A stretch of DNA of 64,000 nt from Neelides folsomi (lineage: Eukaryota > Arthropoda > Collembola > Neelipleona > Neelidae): NCBI GenBank assembly GCA_034687125.1, contig JAQGBZ010000238.1:34074-98073 (forward strand), in the 5' to 3' direction. Position numbers and translations under genes: made by a program. Of this stretch, positions 38,401 through 49,844 are shown in pieces. A model generated the notes under the pieces. That model did no database searches, was not told where the DNA came from, and saw only the letters and a program-made list of their open reading frames with translations. The number at the start of each line of letters is the position of its first letter. Positions within the stretch are counted from its first letter, which is position 1.

Positions 38401-41400
38401 CACCGATCGGTCCGTTCAACACGTGTCTTGAAGAAACCCTTTAAATTTCCTATCTCCACTCGGAATTCACCTGCTGTTCCTCTCCGACTTCACCTTCCCC
38501 ATCCTCTAATTACATATATGGAGAGGAAGGAAAGAAGACCCTTGGACTCAAGACGGTGACTTGCGAGATCTCCGTTTGGCCCCTTCTTCCTCCTCCGCTC
38601 ATTAACCTCACCTCTTTTTTCCTTTCCTCGAGAAACAAATTTTGAGAGAGGGTTCGAGTCTTCGTCCAGATTAATTGCTCCACTAATGTATTTGCTCAAC
38701 CGCCCCTCTCGAACCATTCTCGAAAAAATGCGGAAAGGAGAATGCAGGGCAGAAAAAATAAAATCGTTTTTCATCTTTCCTCTTATGTAAAAACTCCCTC
38801 ACACTCATTTCATTAAATAAGAGGAATCATTAAGAAAGAGAGTTAAGGAAAAGTTGATCAGAAGCGTCAAACTACTTTAATTTTTTTCACCTTCACAGGA
38901 AGTCACCTTTATTTGACTTTGGCTACCTTTAATTGTAGATTTACCGGATTTACCTAAGTTTTACTACAAAATGAAAAACAACCTAAAAATATTATATATA
39001 ACACTATAATATGCGATAATAAACGGGCTACCTTTGAATCAGATTTATTGGAAATTTGAACGTTAGTTCGATTTATTCCTAACTACATTTAATTGAATAT
39101 TTAAAAGATCAGTGGAACTGACACTGACAATGTCTGAAGGAGCATTTACATTAACTGTAATGTACGATGGCCACATAAACGTCAATTACATTGGTTGTAA
39201 GGGAAGACACAATGTAAAATTAAAAGTACCTTCTCTCTTTTTTCATGTCTTGTATCTTGGCCCTATGCTGATACATCAAGCAGTTTAAAAACTTCAACTG
39301 GTTGGATCTTTTCTCATGGAGTGCGAGATGCGAGAGATTTGAATCCACGAGATATTAATACGGCACAACAGGAGCACTTGCAAACGAGGAGTGTGAAATA
39401 TTAAAGGTTTCAAATCTGTATTAAATTATAAGGAGAGTCGTCGAAATGAAATCCGTTCGACTTTGAGCGTCTCGCTGCAGCCATTGTTGAATTCATTTGA
39501 ATAGAATTGTTCGGTTGTTATTCTCGTGCCATCGACCGACTTCTGTACTCCACTTGATTCACATTTCTTTCGAACTCTGACCCGCGATTTGAGACCAGAT
39601 CCTTCATTCTTCTCTCTCTTGATGGCAAGGAGGGAGAGATAAAATGGGTCATTCGATCCTCATCCTTTCTACTCCTATTGTCCTCATCCGCATCGCTCCG
39701 TCTCACAGACGTCTCGCATATTTCACTGGACTAATTGGCCGCAGGTAGAGATAATTGAATGATTGGTTCGCTTCCTTCATCTTCCTCCCCTATTATTTTA
39801 CAACGGAGGAGAGCAGGAGGTCGGAGCTCTCTGCGGGGCTCAAGCTCCCGTTTTCCCACTCTCATTCGACAATCAACGCTTAATAATAGCTGAGAGGGAA
39901 AAAATTCCTTCAAATTTCTTCACTTGTGGGTAAAAAACTTTCTTCGATTCACTAGCCCTAATATTTCTTCTCATTCTTCTCATTTCAAGTCATCACGAGG
40001 GAAATTTTCATGGTTTGCCTCTGAATGGGCTTGGAATTGGAAGAGTCCCATTGTTTTCTCTTAAGGATTTTACTAACTACAGGTCTTTACGAGTCCATTC
40101 ACCCACCTTGGAGGCGATGGATAAATAGGGAGTTGAAGGAGTTGTTGGGTCAAAAGTCATAAAACAGGTGGAAGGAGAAGAATTGAACCTTCGTCTCGCT
40201 CAGAAGGAGCCTTTTTCTCCGAACGAGGAATCCTCTCATTCTCCATCTTAAAAATTCCAAGAGTGGTGATGAGGGAGTCCAAGGCGAGTTGGAGTCTCCA
40301 GCTGTCCTTCCCATCCACTCCGCTAAGGAATGAAGTCTCGCTCGCTTCGCCACTGGAGCAGGTGAACGGAAGAATCCACACTTTTGCATGCATCTGATAC
40401 AAGAAGTAAATGGCAGCGAGAATTCATTAACGAGCCTCCTATTATTTGCTACAAGTAAATGACTGCTTTTCCAGGTTCGCCTTCCCAATCCACCCTTTGA
40501 AGTTCCTTCGACGCGTCATTGGAGGATTTATGATCCAACGACGAACTCCACTTGGCCTCTAATTTATTTACAATTCCTCCCCACTTAACGGAAATGATCT
40601 CCTCAGCCTTATAACTAAACTTCAATGTTTACCCAGGGTGATTTGGAGCCTCAGTCTCTCACCTTCAGAGCTCAAGATGCAACATTTTTCTTCATGCATG
40701 TCAAGTGGGAACGTCAGGTCTCGTCATCTTCGCTCGTCTCCACTTCCCCAGGAGTGAACAATGGAAATTAGCATTTGAAGGAGCCGGAGATTCAAATGAT
40801 GAGACTCGAGTGGTCGGTGAGGTCAGAGGGCCTTCGGGTGAAGAAGGGCGGGCCGAAATATGAATGCGGATGACAGCTTGCTGAGCTCTAGATTAAAGGG
40901 TTCATATATTATATACTTATGCTATCTAAATGCAAGCGAGTTTTGTGGCCCATGAGACTCAGATTCGACTCTATGAATCTTCCTCACTTGTTTCAAATTT
41001 CCTGTTCTCGCACAGTGGATGGATAAGCCCTAAGCTTTGGACAGATAAGGCTGCAGGAGGCTGTGTGCAGAGATAATAATTTCCAATCTACTTCCCTCAT
41101 TACACATAAGGGTGGTGGTGGTGAGGAGAGGAGAGGAGACAGGTGAATTTAACTACCATGTCCACTATCCGTGCAATATTAATTATTCCCTATATCTTTC
41201 TCCCTCTCAAACCTCAAATTAATAAGGAAGGAACTCAAAGGAAAGTTGTAAAATGGGATCGTAAAGCACATACAGAAAGGAACTGTTAGGCCGAGTCCGC
41301 TCCTCTCACCCCATAATTCTTTTACGATAACTAATATTAAAATAATAAAAATATCCAAAAATGGATGTTTACGTTGTATGACAGCATTCTCTCTTTCTTT

Positions 41401-43929
41401 CGCCTCTACAGGCATCTTGCAATATTTCAACCACTAATTGAGCCTTATGTATATCCATTATATGAATTATATCCATTATTTCTTGTAACTAGATACGTTA
41501 ATAAAAAATAGCGATTTACCTACTACGTGTATTTTACTATATCCCTTATCAGCTGTAATTTGTAGCTTGTAATATAATACTAATTTTAATTTGAATGAAT
41601 GTTGTAAATTTTCGAGCATGCATATAATAAAGATTATTCTTGAATGTGGTTTCAAAATTGAACTATTACTTTTAACTATTATAGAGTATTGCCTATAACT
41701 CTTAGAACATTAGAAGAATCAATGGAAGAAAAATTAAATATATTAAAAATTAAACCTTCAATAGGATTGTTAGAATGTAATCTATTCAAATAATCTATAA
41801 GGTAGTAAACTAATTATAAAAATATCTTTGTATACCTATGCGAATTTACATAATCATGGTTAAAATGATTATTAAGTAGTATGCATGTAAAGGTACTGCT
41901 TATCCTGGATAACTTCGCAACCCCTGAAAATGTATGTATGAGACGTATTAAATTGACAATGTTTAGAAAAGGTGAAATTCTACACTTCGAGAAAAATCAT
42001 ATAAAATATAAAGTATCATGCATTTACTATAATGAAAGCTTTAAAATAACTTCATGGACTGATTTAGCGACACGGTGTGTGTGCAAGATTCACTGTCTAT
42101 TTGTCTTTGATGGAGAGATTGAGTGGATTTGTTGGCGAACCGCCCCTTCCTCATCATCTCACAATGAAGAGATTCTTGAGATTCATGAAGAAGTGCGGAG
42201 CTGAGATTGGGATGAGGAGTCATGATAGGGAAATGTGTAGGGCGGCTCCTGACAGCTGCCTCCTTAGTAATTACAATCAGAGAGAATTTCATTCCGTCCA
42301 CATTTGAGGCAAATGAAAGATGATGGGCTACGGTCATATATCTGTAAGTAGTTATTACAAGCGTGCATGTGCTTGAGTGTGTGGACGATCGTAATAATAA
42401 TAGCAGTAGTTTTTTAAGTAGTTGAAAGGCAATATCTGTAGTTATATTCTTGGAACTGGCCCAGTGCCTCACTCACGAATAAGAGAATGATTTTATTGGG
42501 ACAATGAGGAATTGAATCCGATACAGATCAGAGAAGAATTGTGAGGCTTGAAGTCGATGATCCTCACACTCTCCCTATCACTTCCCCACGACAATGACGG
42601 CCCTATTTACGGCCCCATTATCAACCTCGACTTTTGCAAATACTCATCATGATGGCATTTGAATCAAACAAATCTTCCAAACTCATCTATCTCACAGGGA
42701 AATCTCTCAGCCGTGTTTTACACAGAGATCGGAACGTATCAGGCTTTTTTAATCCCCTCTTAATGTCGGATAATAAAATTCCTCATTTGGGAGCGGAGCG
42801 AGGAGGTGTGTGATGTGATTGCGGAGAAAGTTGCCACTCAACTTTTCACTGCATAAGAATCTCACTTCTTTTATCTTCCTCTCGCATGCTGAGGGAAGGC
42901 CTTCGCATATAAGAAATTTCTAACAAACAAAATTCAACTTGCGGTCATGTTACATAGACCCGTATAAGAATGCGAATTCTTTCAACATGTGCAGATCAAT
43001 CAGGTTGGAAACAATGGTCTATCAAAAGCCCCAGCTCCGAGACCCCTTCTTTTTATTAAGCAATATTTTATTTATTCACTCCTTCGTTGTGGTCGAACTC
43101 ACCATGCGCACCCAACTGCTAATTATTTACAATCCGTCTCTCAACTTCGTCACAGGCTCCAGTTCACTTGTCCTCTTTTCTGATAACACGGCCCAGGTGA
43201 AATTTAATGCAGAATGTTATACATAATGTAAGCGTACTTATGTATGATTTCCCTTATAAATACACATGTATGTATTTAGCATGGAGGCTATGGTGAATCA
43301 ACGAGTTGATGAGTGACCATTATGTCCTCCGATAAACAGATAAGGAGATATTTGACTTTGCCGAACTCTGAGTGCTTTCCTTTCAACGTACGCCTGCACT
43401 GGTGTTCCTATGAGAAACAGGTGGTTCTTATCTCCAGCAAAACCCAGGAGCCTTCTGCCCGAATCACAGTTGACAACTGACTTTGCCTCGAAACAATGGA
43501 TTAGGATGAAGATTAAAGCCTTTTTTCATTTTTCTGATCTTTAGATAAAGATGCAGAGTGCATAAATACGAACGAATTCCCCTGTTCCTTCAATTCCTTC
43601 CAAGTGAATAATGATGAAGAAGATAGGAAGATGAAAGTTGAGAGTCAGAGCGCCTTTGTCAAATGCGAGGTGAAACGGGTCAAAGTGCCACAAATAAAAT
43701 GCTTTTGTTGTACACGAAATGATTTTTTCTTTTGCAACGATCATTTATTTAAATATATAATGTACTATAATGTGTAGTATTTAAATAGTAATAATAATAA
43801 TCAAAAAGACTGGAGAAAATAAGCTGTACACAATATATAACTGTATGGTATTTTTATTGGTAAAGAGTAAAGTATCATTTAGGTAGTTTTTAGCTTTTCT
43901 CTTCGATTTGAGAAGTTCGCTTTTGTACA
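35401..43929. other. gene desert downstream of the snail gene
   Basis: No supported gene. AT content rises in patches (38.9-39.3 kb and 41.4-42.0 kb). E-boxes CAGGTG are present at 41140-41145, 43194-43199 and 43418-43423. The region could contain 3' enhancers of the neighbouring Snail gene; nothing in the sequence proves it. Confidence 0.45.
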
Positions 43930-43935
43930 TTTATT
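43930..43935 (-). terminator. candidate polyadenylation signal of snail
   Basis: AATAAA on the minus strand, about 95 nt past the Snail stop codon. A second AATAAA at 43853-43858 is an alternative about 80 nt further on. Confidence 0.55.
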
Positions 43936-44028
43936 TGTCAAGTGTAGTAAGAAGTTTGAGTGTATACTTTATGTACAAATGAGGAGCTGACTAAAGTCCG
44001 ATGGCACGGAGATTGAGAGTGTTGAACC

Positions 44029-45490
44029 TCAGAAGTCATTTGGCGAGGTCGAGTAAGGCGGGGAATTGCACCCGCTTTCTTCGTGCTTTGTGAGGAGGCT
44101 CATACGGGAAAAGGTCTTTGAACAGGATTTGCAAGAATATTTCTTAACTTCCGAATGGGTTTGGAGATGGGCACGGAGATTCGACCGGTCAGCAAACGCT
44201 CTGTTGCAGTGTTGGCAAGCGAAGGGCTTTTCTCCCGTGTGGGTTCGGATATGGCCTTGGAGGAGCCAAGGGCGGGAGAAGGCCTTGCCGCAGATGTTGC
44301 ACTTGCAGGGAAGCGTATGGGTTCGGATGTGCATCTTAAGAGCTCCGAGGGAGACGTAGACCTTTGGACAGTGTTTGCAAGCGAAGGATTTCTTGTTCTG
44401 GCAGTGAAACTGGACGTGTTTGGTGAGGCCAGAGTAGGTGGAATAGGATTTCGAGCACTCACGACATTGATACCGGCTCCCCTGGCCATTAGGGAGTGGG
44501 GGAGTAATGCGGCCCACGCTGCCGCTGGAACTGCACCCGCTGCTGCTCTCGTGTTTAATCACACTTTCCCGCCCTGCCTCTGAATTCGGTGGGGACGGGT
44601 AGCAGTAGGGGAGATCCTGGTTGAAATTCTCCTCTTTCGGATAGGAGGGCTCTGACTTGATTGGAGGTGAAACATGTGGTGGGGATCCGGATGAAGCGAA
44701 GTTGAACTGCGGGGATGGTCGCTGAGGCGGGGGATGATGGATGAACCCATGGTGGTGGAACTGGTGTTGGTCGTGGAAGTTGAAAGGAAGATATGGCGTC
44801 ATGCGGTTCCAAATGGGCTGCTGATTTAGAGAAATTGGTTCCAGCGGTCCGGCTCCCATCGGTTTGAGTGGAGGCGGGAGACCGAGGAAATGCGGAGGCG
44901 AATATGGCGGGCTTGAGATGTAAGGTGGAAGGATTGGCGAAGGCGGTGCCCATTGATGATGATGTTGTTGTTGTTGGCCCAAGTCGAGTCTCCCAGCGAC
45001 AAGGGAGATCGGTGGTGGACATGAAGGGCTCGCTTGGGACTTGAGACGGAGGTCCTCAGGTTTAGTTGACAAATTTTCTGGCTCGGATATTTCTGGCGTT
45101 TCAGGTGGTGAGTCACCTAAGAAAAAGGAAAACGATCATGAGCAACTTGTTCGGTAAAACGTCAGGATTAAATTTTAATCCGTTCAAGGGCCAAAAGGCA
45201 AGTTGTGGTGGAACAAAAGGAGTTTACAACTTGTAGACGATGAGTCACAACGACTCAAAGGTTTGATTAAATCTCCAAATATAAAAAGGGATCAAAAGGT
45301 GAACTTTGGATTTTTGAATCAAACTGAAAAATTGAGATTTGGAATTTGATTGTTTGATTGATTGCTTACCAATTCCTTGGTCGGAAGAGTCGGAGTCGAA
45401 CTCGTACTTGATTGGCCTCTTCTTAAGAGGGCAATGGGAGTAGTTGGCCGACCGCTTGGTAACAGCGGGTCCAGTGAGAATGTGGGGCAT
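44029..45490 (-). CDS. sna: Snail-family C2H2 zinc-finger transcriptional repressor, 2 exons
   Basis: Exons 45490-45370 and 45116-44029 (phase 1; GTAAGC donor, TTTCTTAG acceptor) give 402 residues. Snail proteins bind CAGGTG E-boxes and repress targets such as cadherins in mesoderm, neural and cell-migration programmes. Residues 17-26 hold the protostome Snail N-terminal box ([10 protein letters not shown]). PEDLR at 60-64 resembles the CtBP-binding PxDLS motif. A Pro/His/Ser-rich linker runs from about 70 to 250. Five C2H2 fingers occupy 256-390, with the family signatures [69 protein letters not shown] and [12 protein letters not shown]. These place it in snail/escargot/worniu, not scratch; which paralog cannot be settled from sequence alone. 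ATG 45490 has CAAC before it, a good arthropod start context. It is the only gene I can support between 17.2 and 64 kb. Confidence 0.95.
45371..45487 (+). other. no separate gene: antisense readings of snail exon 1
   Basis: Plus-strand frames over this stretch are mirror readings of the Snail N-terminal exon and carry no domain of their own. Confidence 0.6.
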
Positions 45491-45501
45491 GTTGATAGCG
45501 G

Positions 45502-45540
45502 TCAGAGAGAGGAGAACTTGTCAGTCTGCCTGCTCGACAT
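45502..45540 (-). other. upstream open reading frame in the snail leader
   Basis: An ATG at 45540 opens a 12-codon frame that stops (TGA) at 45502, 11 nt before the Snail ATG and out of frame with it. If the transcript starts upstream, as the TATA candidate suggests, this uORF could dampen Snail translation. Presence is seen; function is inferred. Confidence 0.4.
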
Positions 45541-45686
45541 GGAGTGAGGAGGAGAAGCAGCGAGCGGAGCTTAAAAGACCCTCACCGTTCCCCGTCCCCA
45601 CTCTGCTCTCCCACCGCACGTGCTCGGTTGGTACAGGATTGGCTGGCCCTCACCTACCCGGCCCTTCCTCCGGACCCTTCGGTCGA

Positions 45687-45692
45687 CAGGTG
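45687..45692 (+). promoter_or_regulatory. CAGGTG E-box at the snail promoter
   Basis: CAGGTG is the core recognised by Snail itself and by some bHLH activators. It lies about 45 bp from the TATA candidate, near the expected start of transcription or early leader, so autoregulation is possible. A CACGTG E-box lies about 70 bp closer to the gene, at about 45617. Confidence 0.35.
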
Positions 45693-45732
45693 CTCCCTTC
45701 CTCATCTGCCAGGCCACACCGACCCTTGGCTC

Positions 45733-45740
45733 TATAAATA
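45733..45740 (-). promoter_or_regulatory. candidate TATA element of snail
   Basis: TATAAATA on the plus strand, read as TATTTATA on the minus strand, about 243 bp upstream of the Snail ATG. Used on the minus strand it would place the start near 45705 and a leader of about 215 nt. The plus-strand reading is closer to consensus, so a divergent transcript is the alternative. Confidence 0.4.
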
Positions 45741-45756
45741 TTTCGCCCGGGTCTAA

Positions 45757-48700
45757 TGGAAATGAGCCCTCAATGTGTCATCGAATCCTCATCTTCGCCG
45801 CATCCCCAACGTCGATCTTAATATGCATGAACCACCGTTGCACCAGGATTGACCCAAATTTAACACGTGGAAAAAACTTGATACTTCGCTCGTCTTCTTA
45901 AATCCAGCTCTTAATCGTTCTCTCAATACTGATCCATCTGATCCTCTTATTATATCCCTCTTCATCGGCCTGTTGAGATATGTTGGAATTGACTCTAAAT
46001 GCGATTAAGTGCTGGAAGTGGATAGATTTGCGTTCTTGGGTTATGACATGAGGATTCTTCGTGCTCCTGTACTTATACTGTCTAAATCGACTTTATTGAT
46101 GTTTTTAATTCTAAACACTCGTACTTATTTTTTTCATCCAGTTATTGCACTGTTCTTTTTAATTCCAATAACATTTAGGATATTTATTATTTAACCATTT
46201 ATTAATTTATTTTGCTATTAACTTTTTAATTTATTAATGTATGAAGCTAAAGTCTGAGGAAGCAAAGTTCATGATAAAGTACAAGCGGACTATTTTTATA
46301 ATATAGAAAAGGACAGGGATAAAGAGCTGAAAGTAAACTTCCGATCCTTTCTTTCCTCTTAGAAGTCGAAGGGGATTTGTAAGGAAAGACTGAAAGTATC
46401 ATTGAGAGCGCGAAGTGTTTGTTATTTTCCTACTAGGAGTGGCTCGAGGAAGCTGTCGGGGCTGGATCTTCATTTGACGGATCTGACGGGTTGCAGGGTC
46501 TCCGGTCAGGGTTGCGGGAGGGGACTGAGGGTATTTTCCCTTCTGTTGGCCCGTTGGCCGTTGCAGAGGGTTGAACGTATAGAAATGTAGGGGAGGCGTT
46601 GTGTAGGAGCAGCTGCCGGAGGAAAGGTGCTCGCGCCAGGTCGCGAGTCCGTCGCGAGCCTAAATACACCCTCCATTCTCTTGGGCAGAAAAATTGAGAG
46701 AGGCTGCAGTAATGATCAAATCCAAAAGCTTCACTTTACTCGGCTCCCCATTCTTCTTTTATTTCCTCACTGCGGATCCCTATTGGAATCTCGACAAGTA
46801 CGGCTCATCAGTTGGGGTCGCTTGGAGCTGGTCCTGGAAAGGCCCGTCCATTGTCACCAACACCACCAGGCTCCGGATCCCTCCACACTTTGCATTCGGA
46901 ATGATGATGGGGCGATGGAAGCGGGAGGATTCGTCAAGAGGGTGGAACGGTGGAAGCTGTGGAAGGTGCAAGCTCTGGAAATTAGTTTCAAAACCACAGA
47001 AGCAACATCCCCATTAGATGACAAAAGGGAGCCGAACTTTAAAATAGAGCCGATAAGGAATATTGAGCTTAAAAGGCCCCGAGTTGGCTCATTATGGGCC
47101 GAACAAAGTCTGCGGTTTTAAGTTGCGCCGTCTCAAAGAGCCTTTGTAGTATTTACGTCTCTACGCTCTTTACTTTCACTTGATGGGGAGAAGACGTAAA
47201 CAAAGGGGAAGCTCTTTTATGAAACTCGCAGAAGGTCTTCATCTCGCCGAAGGTCCGAGCTTCGCAAGGTAATGTAAGTAAGCACTGTATGTGTGTAGGT
47301 GCACGTATCACTAGGGCCAGTCTTTGAGGGAGCTGAAAGGATCTCTTAGTCGGCTCCTTGCGTCAACGGAGACCTTTATGAATTTCTGCCGCCAGTAGAC
47401 GAACCAAAAATGATTCCCATTACATCCCCATATTATTCGGCAGATTCGGCCTGTTTAAGCTCCTCTGAATCTATGCACTTCCATTCCACTGAGGATAACA
47501 CAATTGAAAAGGAAGAGAAGTAAAACGGCGAGTCATCTTTTTGTAGGTCGCTCTCCTACGATTAGTCAATTGTGGATCTCTTGGGTCGCGAACTCTGGCC
47601 ATAAATCCAAATCTGAGCGGCAGGGAATTAGCCCTGTCGAGTTTCTCTCTTGACTCAAATAATTCCAATCCGCCCAAAATTCCGGCAAGAGGCGAATGGG
47701 AGATAGGGCGACAGCTCATTAATTTATTTCCTCTCATATCTCCCCTCAACAACACTCACGGCTCACGGAGGCTCTCTGATGGCCTGATGTGGGTGAGGGA
47801 TGGGTGAAGGAAAAATATTTTTCCGAGAATCAATACTCGTGCCCCGAAATTTTTTTCCTTCTAACGGTTCTTACAAGTAAACTGACACGGAGGTGCTAAA
47901 ATGCCTCTTATCATCTCCATAACCTCCTCTTTCATCTCTTTTACATCTCAAGACAATTTTCTCGTTTCGTTTGTGGTGAAATTGAGGAACGGCGGTGGAG
48001 ATCCTTCACCTTTGGCACGAAACAACAAGTGATGATCTGATTGATTCCCTCTGTGCGAGATTCCTCGCTCGCCTTTCGAGATCCCAATCAATCCCTCTGA
48101 GTGCGGAATAAATAAGGCATGAGGAAAGCAGGAAAAGAAATACAGACCCAACTTTCAAAAAATGAAAACTGGCTCATGAATGATTATTATGAGGAAGACG
48201 ATGACAAGATGACATGTGCGGGTTAAAGAAGAGGGGAGCCTCGTTTTATGTCGGCCAAAGAATCTATGACTCCACACGGAGCTGCCGTGGAGAAAGAGAT
48301 CGTAAAAGGGTCCGTATGTGATGAAAGATCCAGCTCCACTTCGTTCAATTCAGAAAGATCCACAACTCAGAACGGTTGACAGGTCAAGTACCTCCTGGTG
48401 GAAAAAGACCCTCGTAAAATCGCCCACATTTCGCAATCATAAAATTCTGCGTGCTTTTCTCATGGTAATCTCACCAAGATCCACAAAGGAATCCCCACCA
48501 TCCTACCCCGGCCAGAGAGGCTGAGTATGAAAGGGAAAAGGTCAATAAATCTAATAAATTAGAGTATACAGGTGAGGCAAGGATCCATTCAGGGGATCAT
48601 TATGAACCGAAACGAAATACGGAGACGGAACGGCTCTCATATGGCTCTCATAGGAGCCTTATTCTCTCAAAGGATCACCGAGATCTCTAATACGGAGAGT

Positions 48701-49040
48701 AATGCGTAATAATAAGTTGAAACTCAAAACTCCACTTTTAACGTCCGACTCCTTCCCATTGAGGAAGGAGGAAAAAAAGATTTCAAACTTTTTGTGAGAT
48801 TATTGGTGAGAAGAGAGGCAAAAGCAAGTATTAAAACCAATGTGGAAACGATTCCTTCCTCACTCACACTCCTCCCTCTTTAAAACTTAAAAGTCCTGGT
48901 GTGGCGGACGTTAAAAGTATTTCCGAATTTACGGCTCTCCCTCGTGATGATCTTTTGGATTTTTATGACGAGCTGACAGGATATTTTGGAATCTCACTCG
49001 CAGCTCACAACTGATGTCGCGAATTGAAATTGTACAAATT
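45757..49040. other. gene desert upstream of snail, proximal part
   Basis: No supported gene. The open frames at 46627-47121 (164 codons) and 46694-47017 overlap in different frames and have no recognisable domain. An E-box CAGGTG is at 48569-48574. Expected location of proximal Snail regulatory sequence. Confidence 0.45.
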
Positions 49041-49844
49041 TTATGAGGCCCGCTGAGATGAGAGAAGGAACATCGTTAAACGAAGGAGAGTTTGCTGTAA
49101 TGGGAGTCGGCCCATGCACACAAGTGTATCAGACGATCGAGAGAATATTTGTAGAGTTATTCGAGAGAATAATGCGGACGTAAATACGTACGAGGGAAAG
49201 CTGAGCGATCTTCCACAGACCCGGATGGACAAAGAACCTGTGTGAGGCGGAACAATGGACGACTTAATCTCTAGATTGGAGAGATGAGATGCAGAGAGCG
49301 ATATATTGGACGAAGGAATATGGAAGATCGTATCACTTGTTGAACCGTCCGAAAGAAAAGGCATGTACGATGTAAGTACCATCGAGCATTGAGAGATAAT
49401 ACATATTGGATACTTTTGGAATTTGGATACTCCGTCACCTTGGGTCGAAAAGGTCTCAAAGGGGGCACCCAGAGACCGGCCCTTGTGAGTCCTCATTTCC
49501 CTCTCCACCTGTACGGACCACGAATCGTGAAAGAAGGCAGTGAAGGTGAAGCGGAGAGGAGGCAATTGAGACTCCATTATTATTGAGCCGGATTGAAGGT
49601 GAGGGGAGAATGTCAAAGGTGTTCCTTCCCAAACATCTTTTTGTGTCCCTTGAGGAAAAAATTTGCGGCTCGAACACAGAAATAGATTCTCCTCGCATCT
49701 CCTTCCATTACTATTGAGATTTATTGGAAGAAATTCCTCTGCTTTTGTATTGCTTGCTCCTTCAGGTGGCTCCTCGGCCTCTCCTTCCTTCGGCCCTCCC
49801 TTGATTGATTGACTTCGTCCCTTCCCATAATTCTCAATATCCAT
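49041..49844 (-). other. unexplained 267-codon open frame
   Basis: ATG at 49844 and stop TAA at 49041 enclose 267 codons without interruption, the longest frame in the desert. The N-terminal 50 residues are charged (Lys/Glu/Gly-rich); the rest is Ser-, Leu- and Phe-rich with no repeated motif, signal peptide or domain I recognise. Other frames in the same place are also fairly open, which points to low stop density. It could be a lineage-specific gene, a decayed exon or chance. Confidence 0.2.

Noticed and set aside
38651-38660. tRNA B-box-like GGTTCGAGTC
   Set aside because: No matching T-stem, A-box or acceptor stem at the right spacing. Similar partial matches at about 20073, 30030 and 50747 failed for the same reason.
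44100-45116. Overlapping frames of 142, 155, 129 and 96 codons on both strands
   Set aside because: Shadows of Snail exon 2; none encodes a domain, whereas the chosen frame encodes five zinc fingers.
46627-47121. 164-codon plus-strand open frame
   Set aside because: Overlaps a 107-codon frame in another phase and a minus-strand frame. Composition looks like low stop density rather than coding, and no motif is seen.
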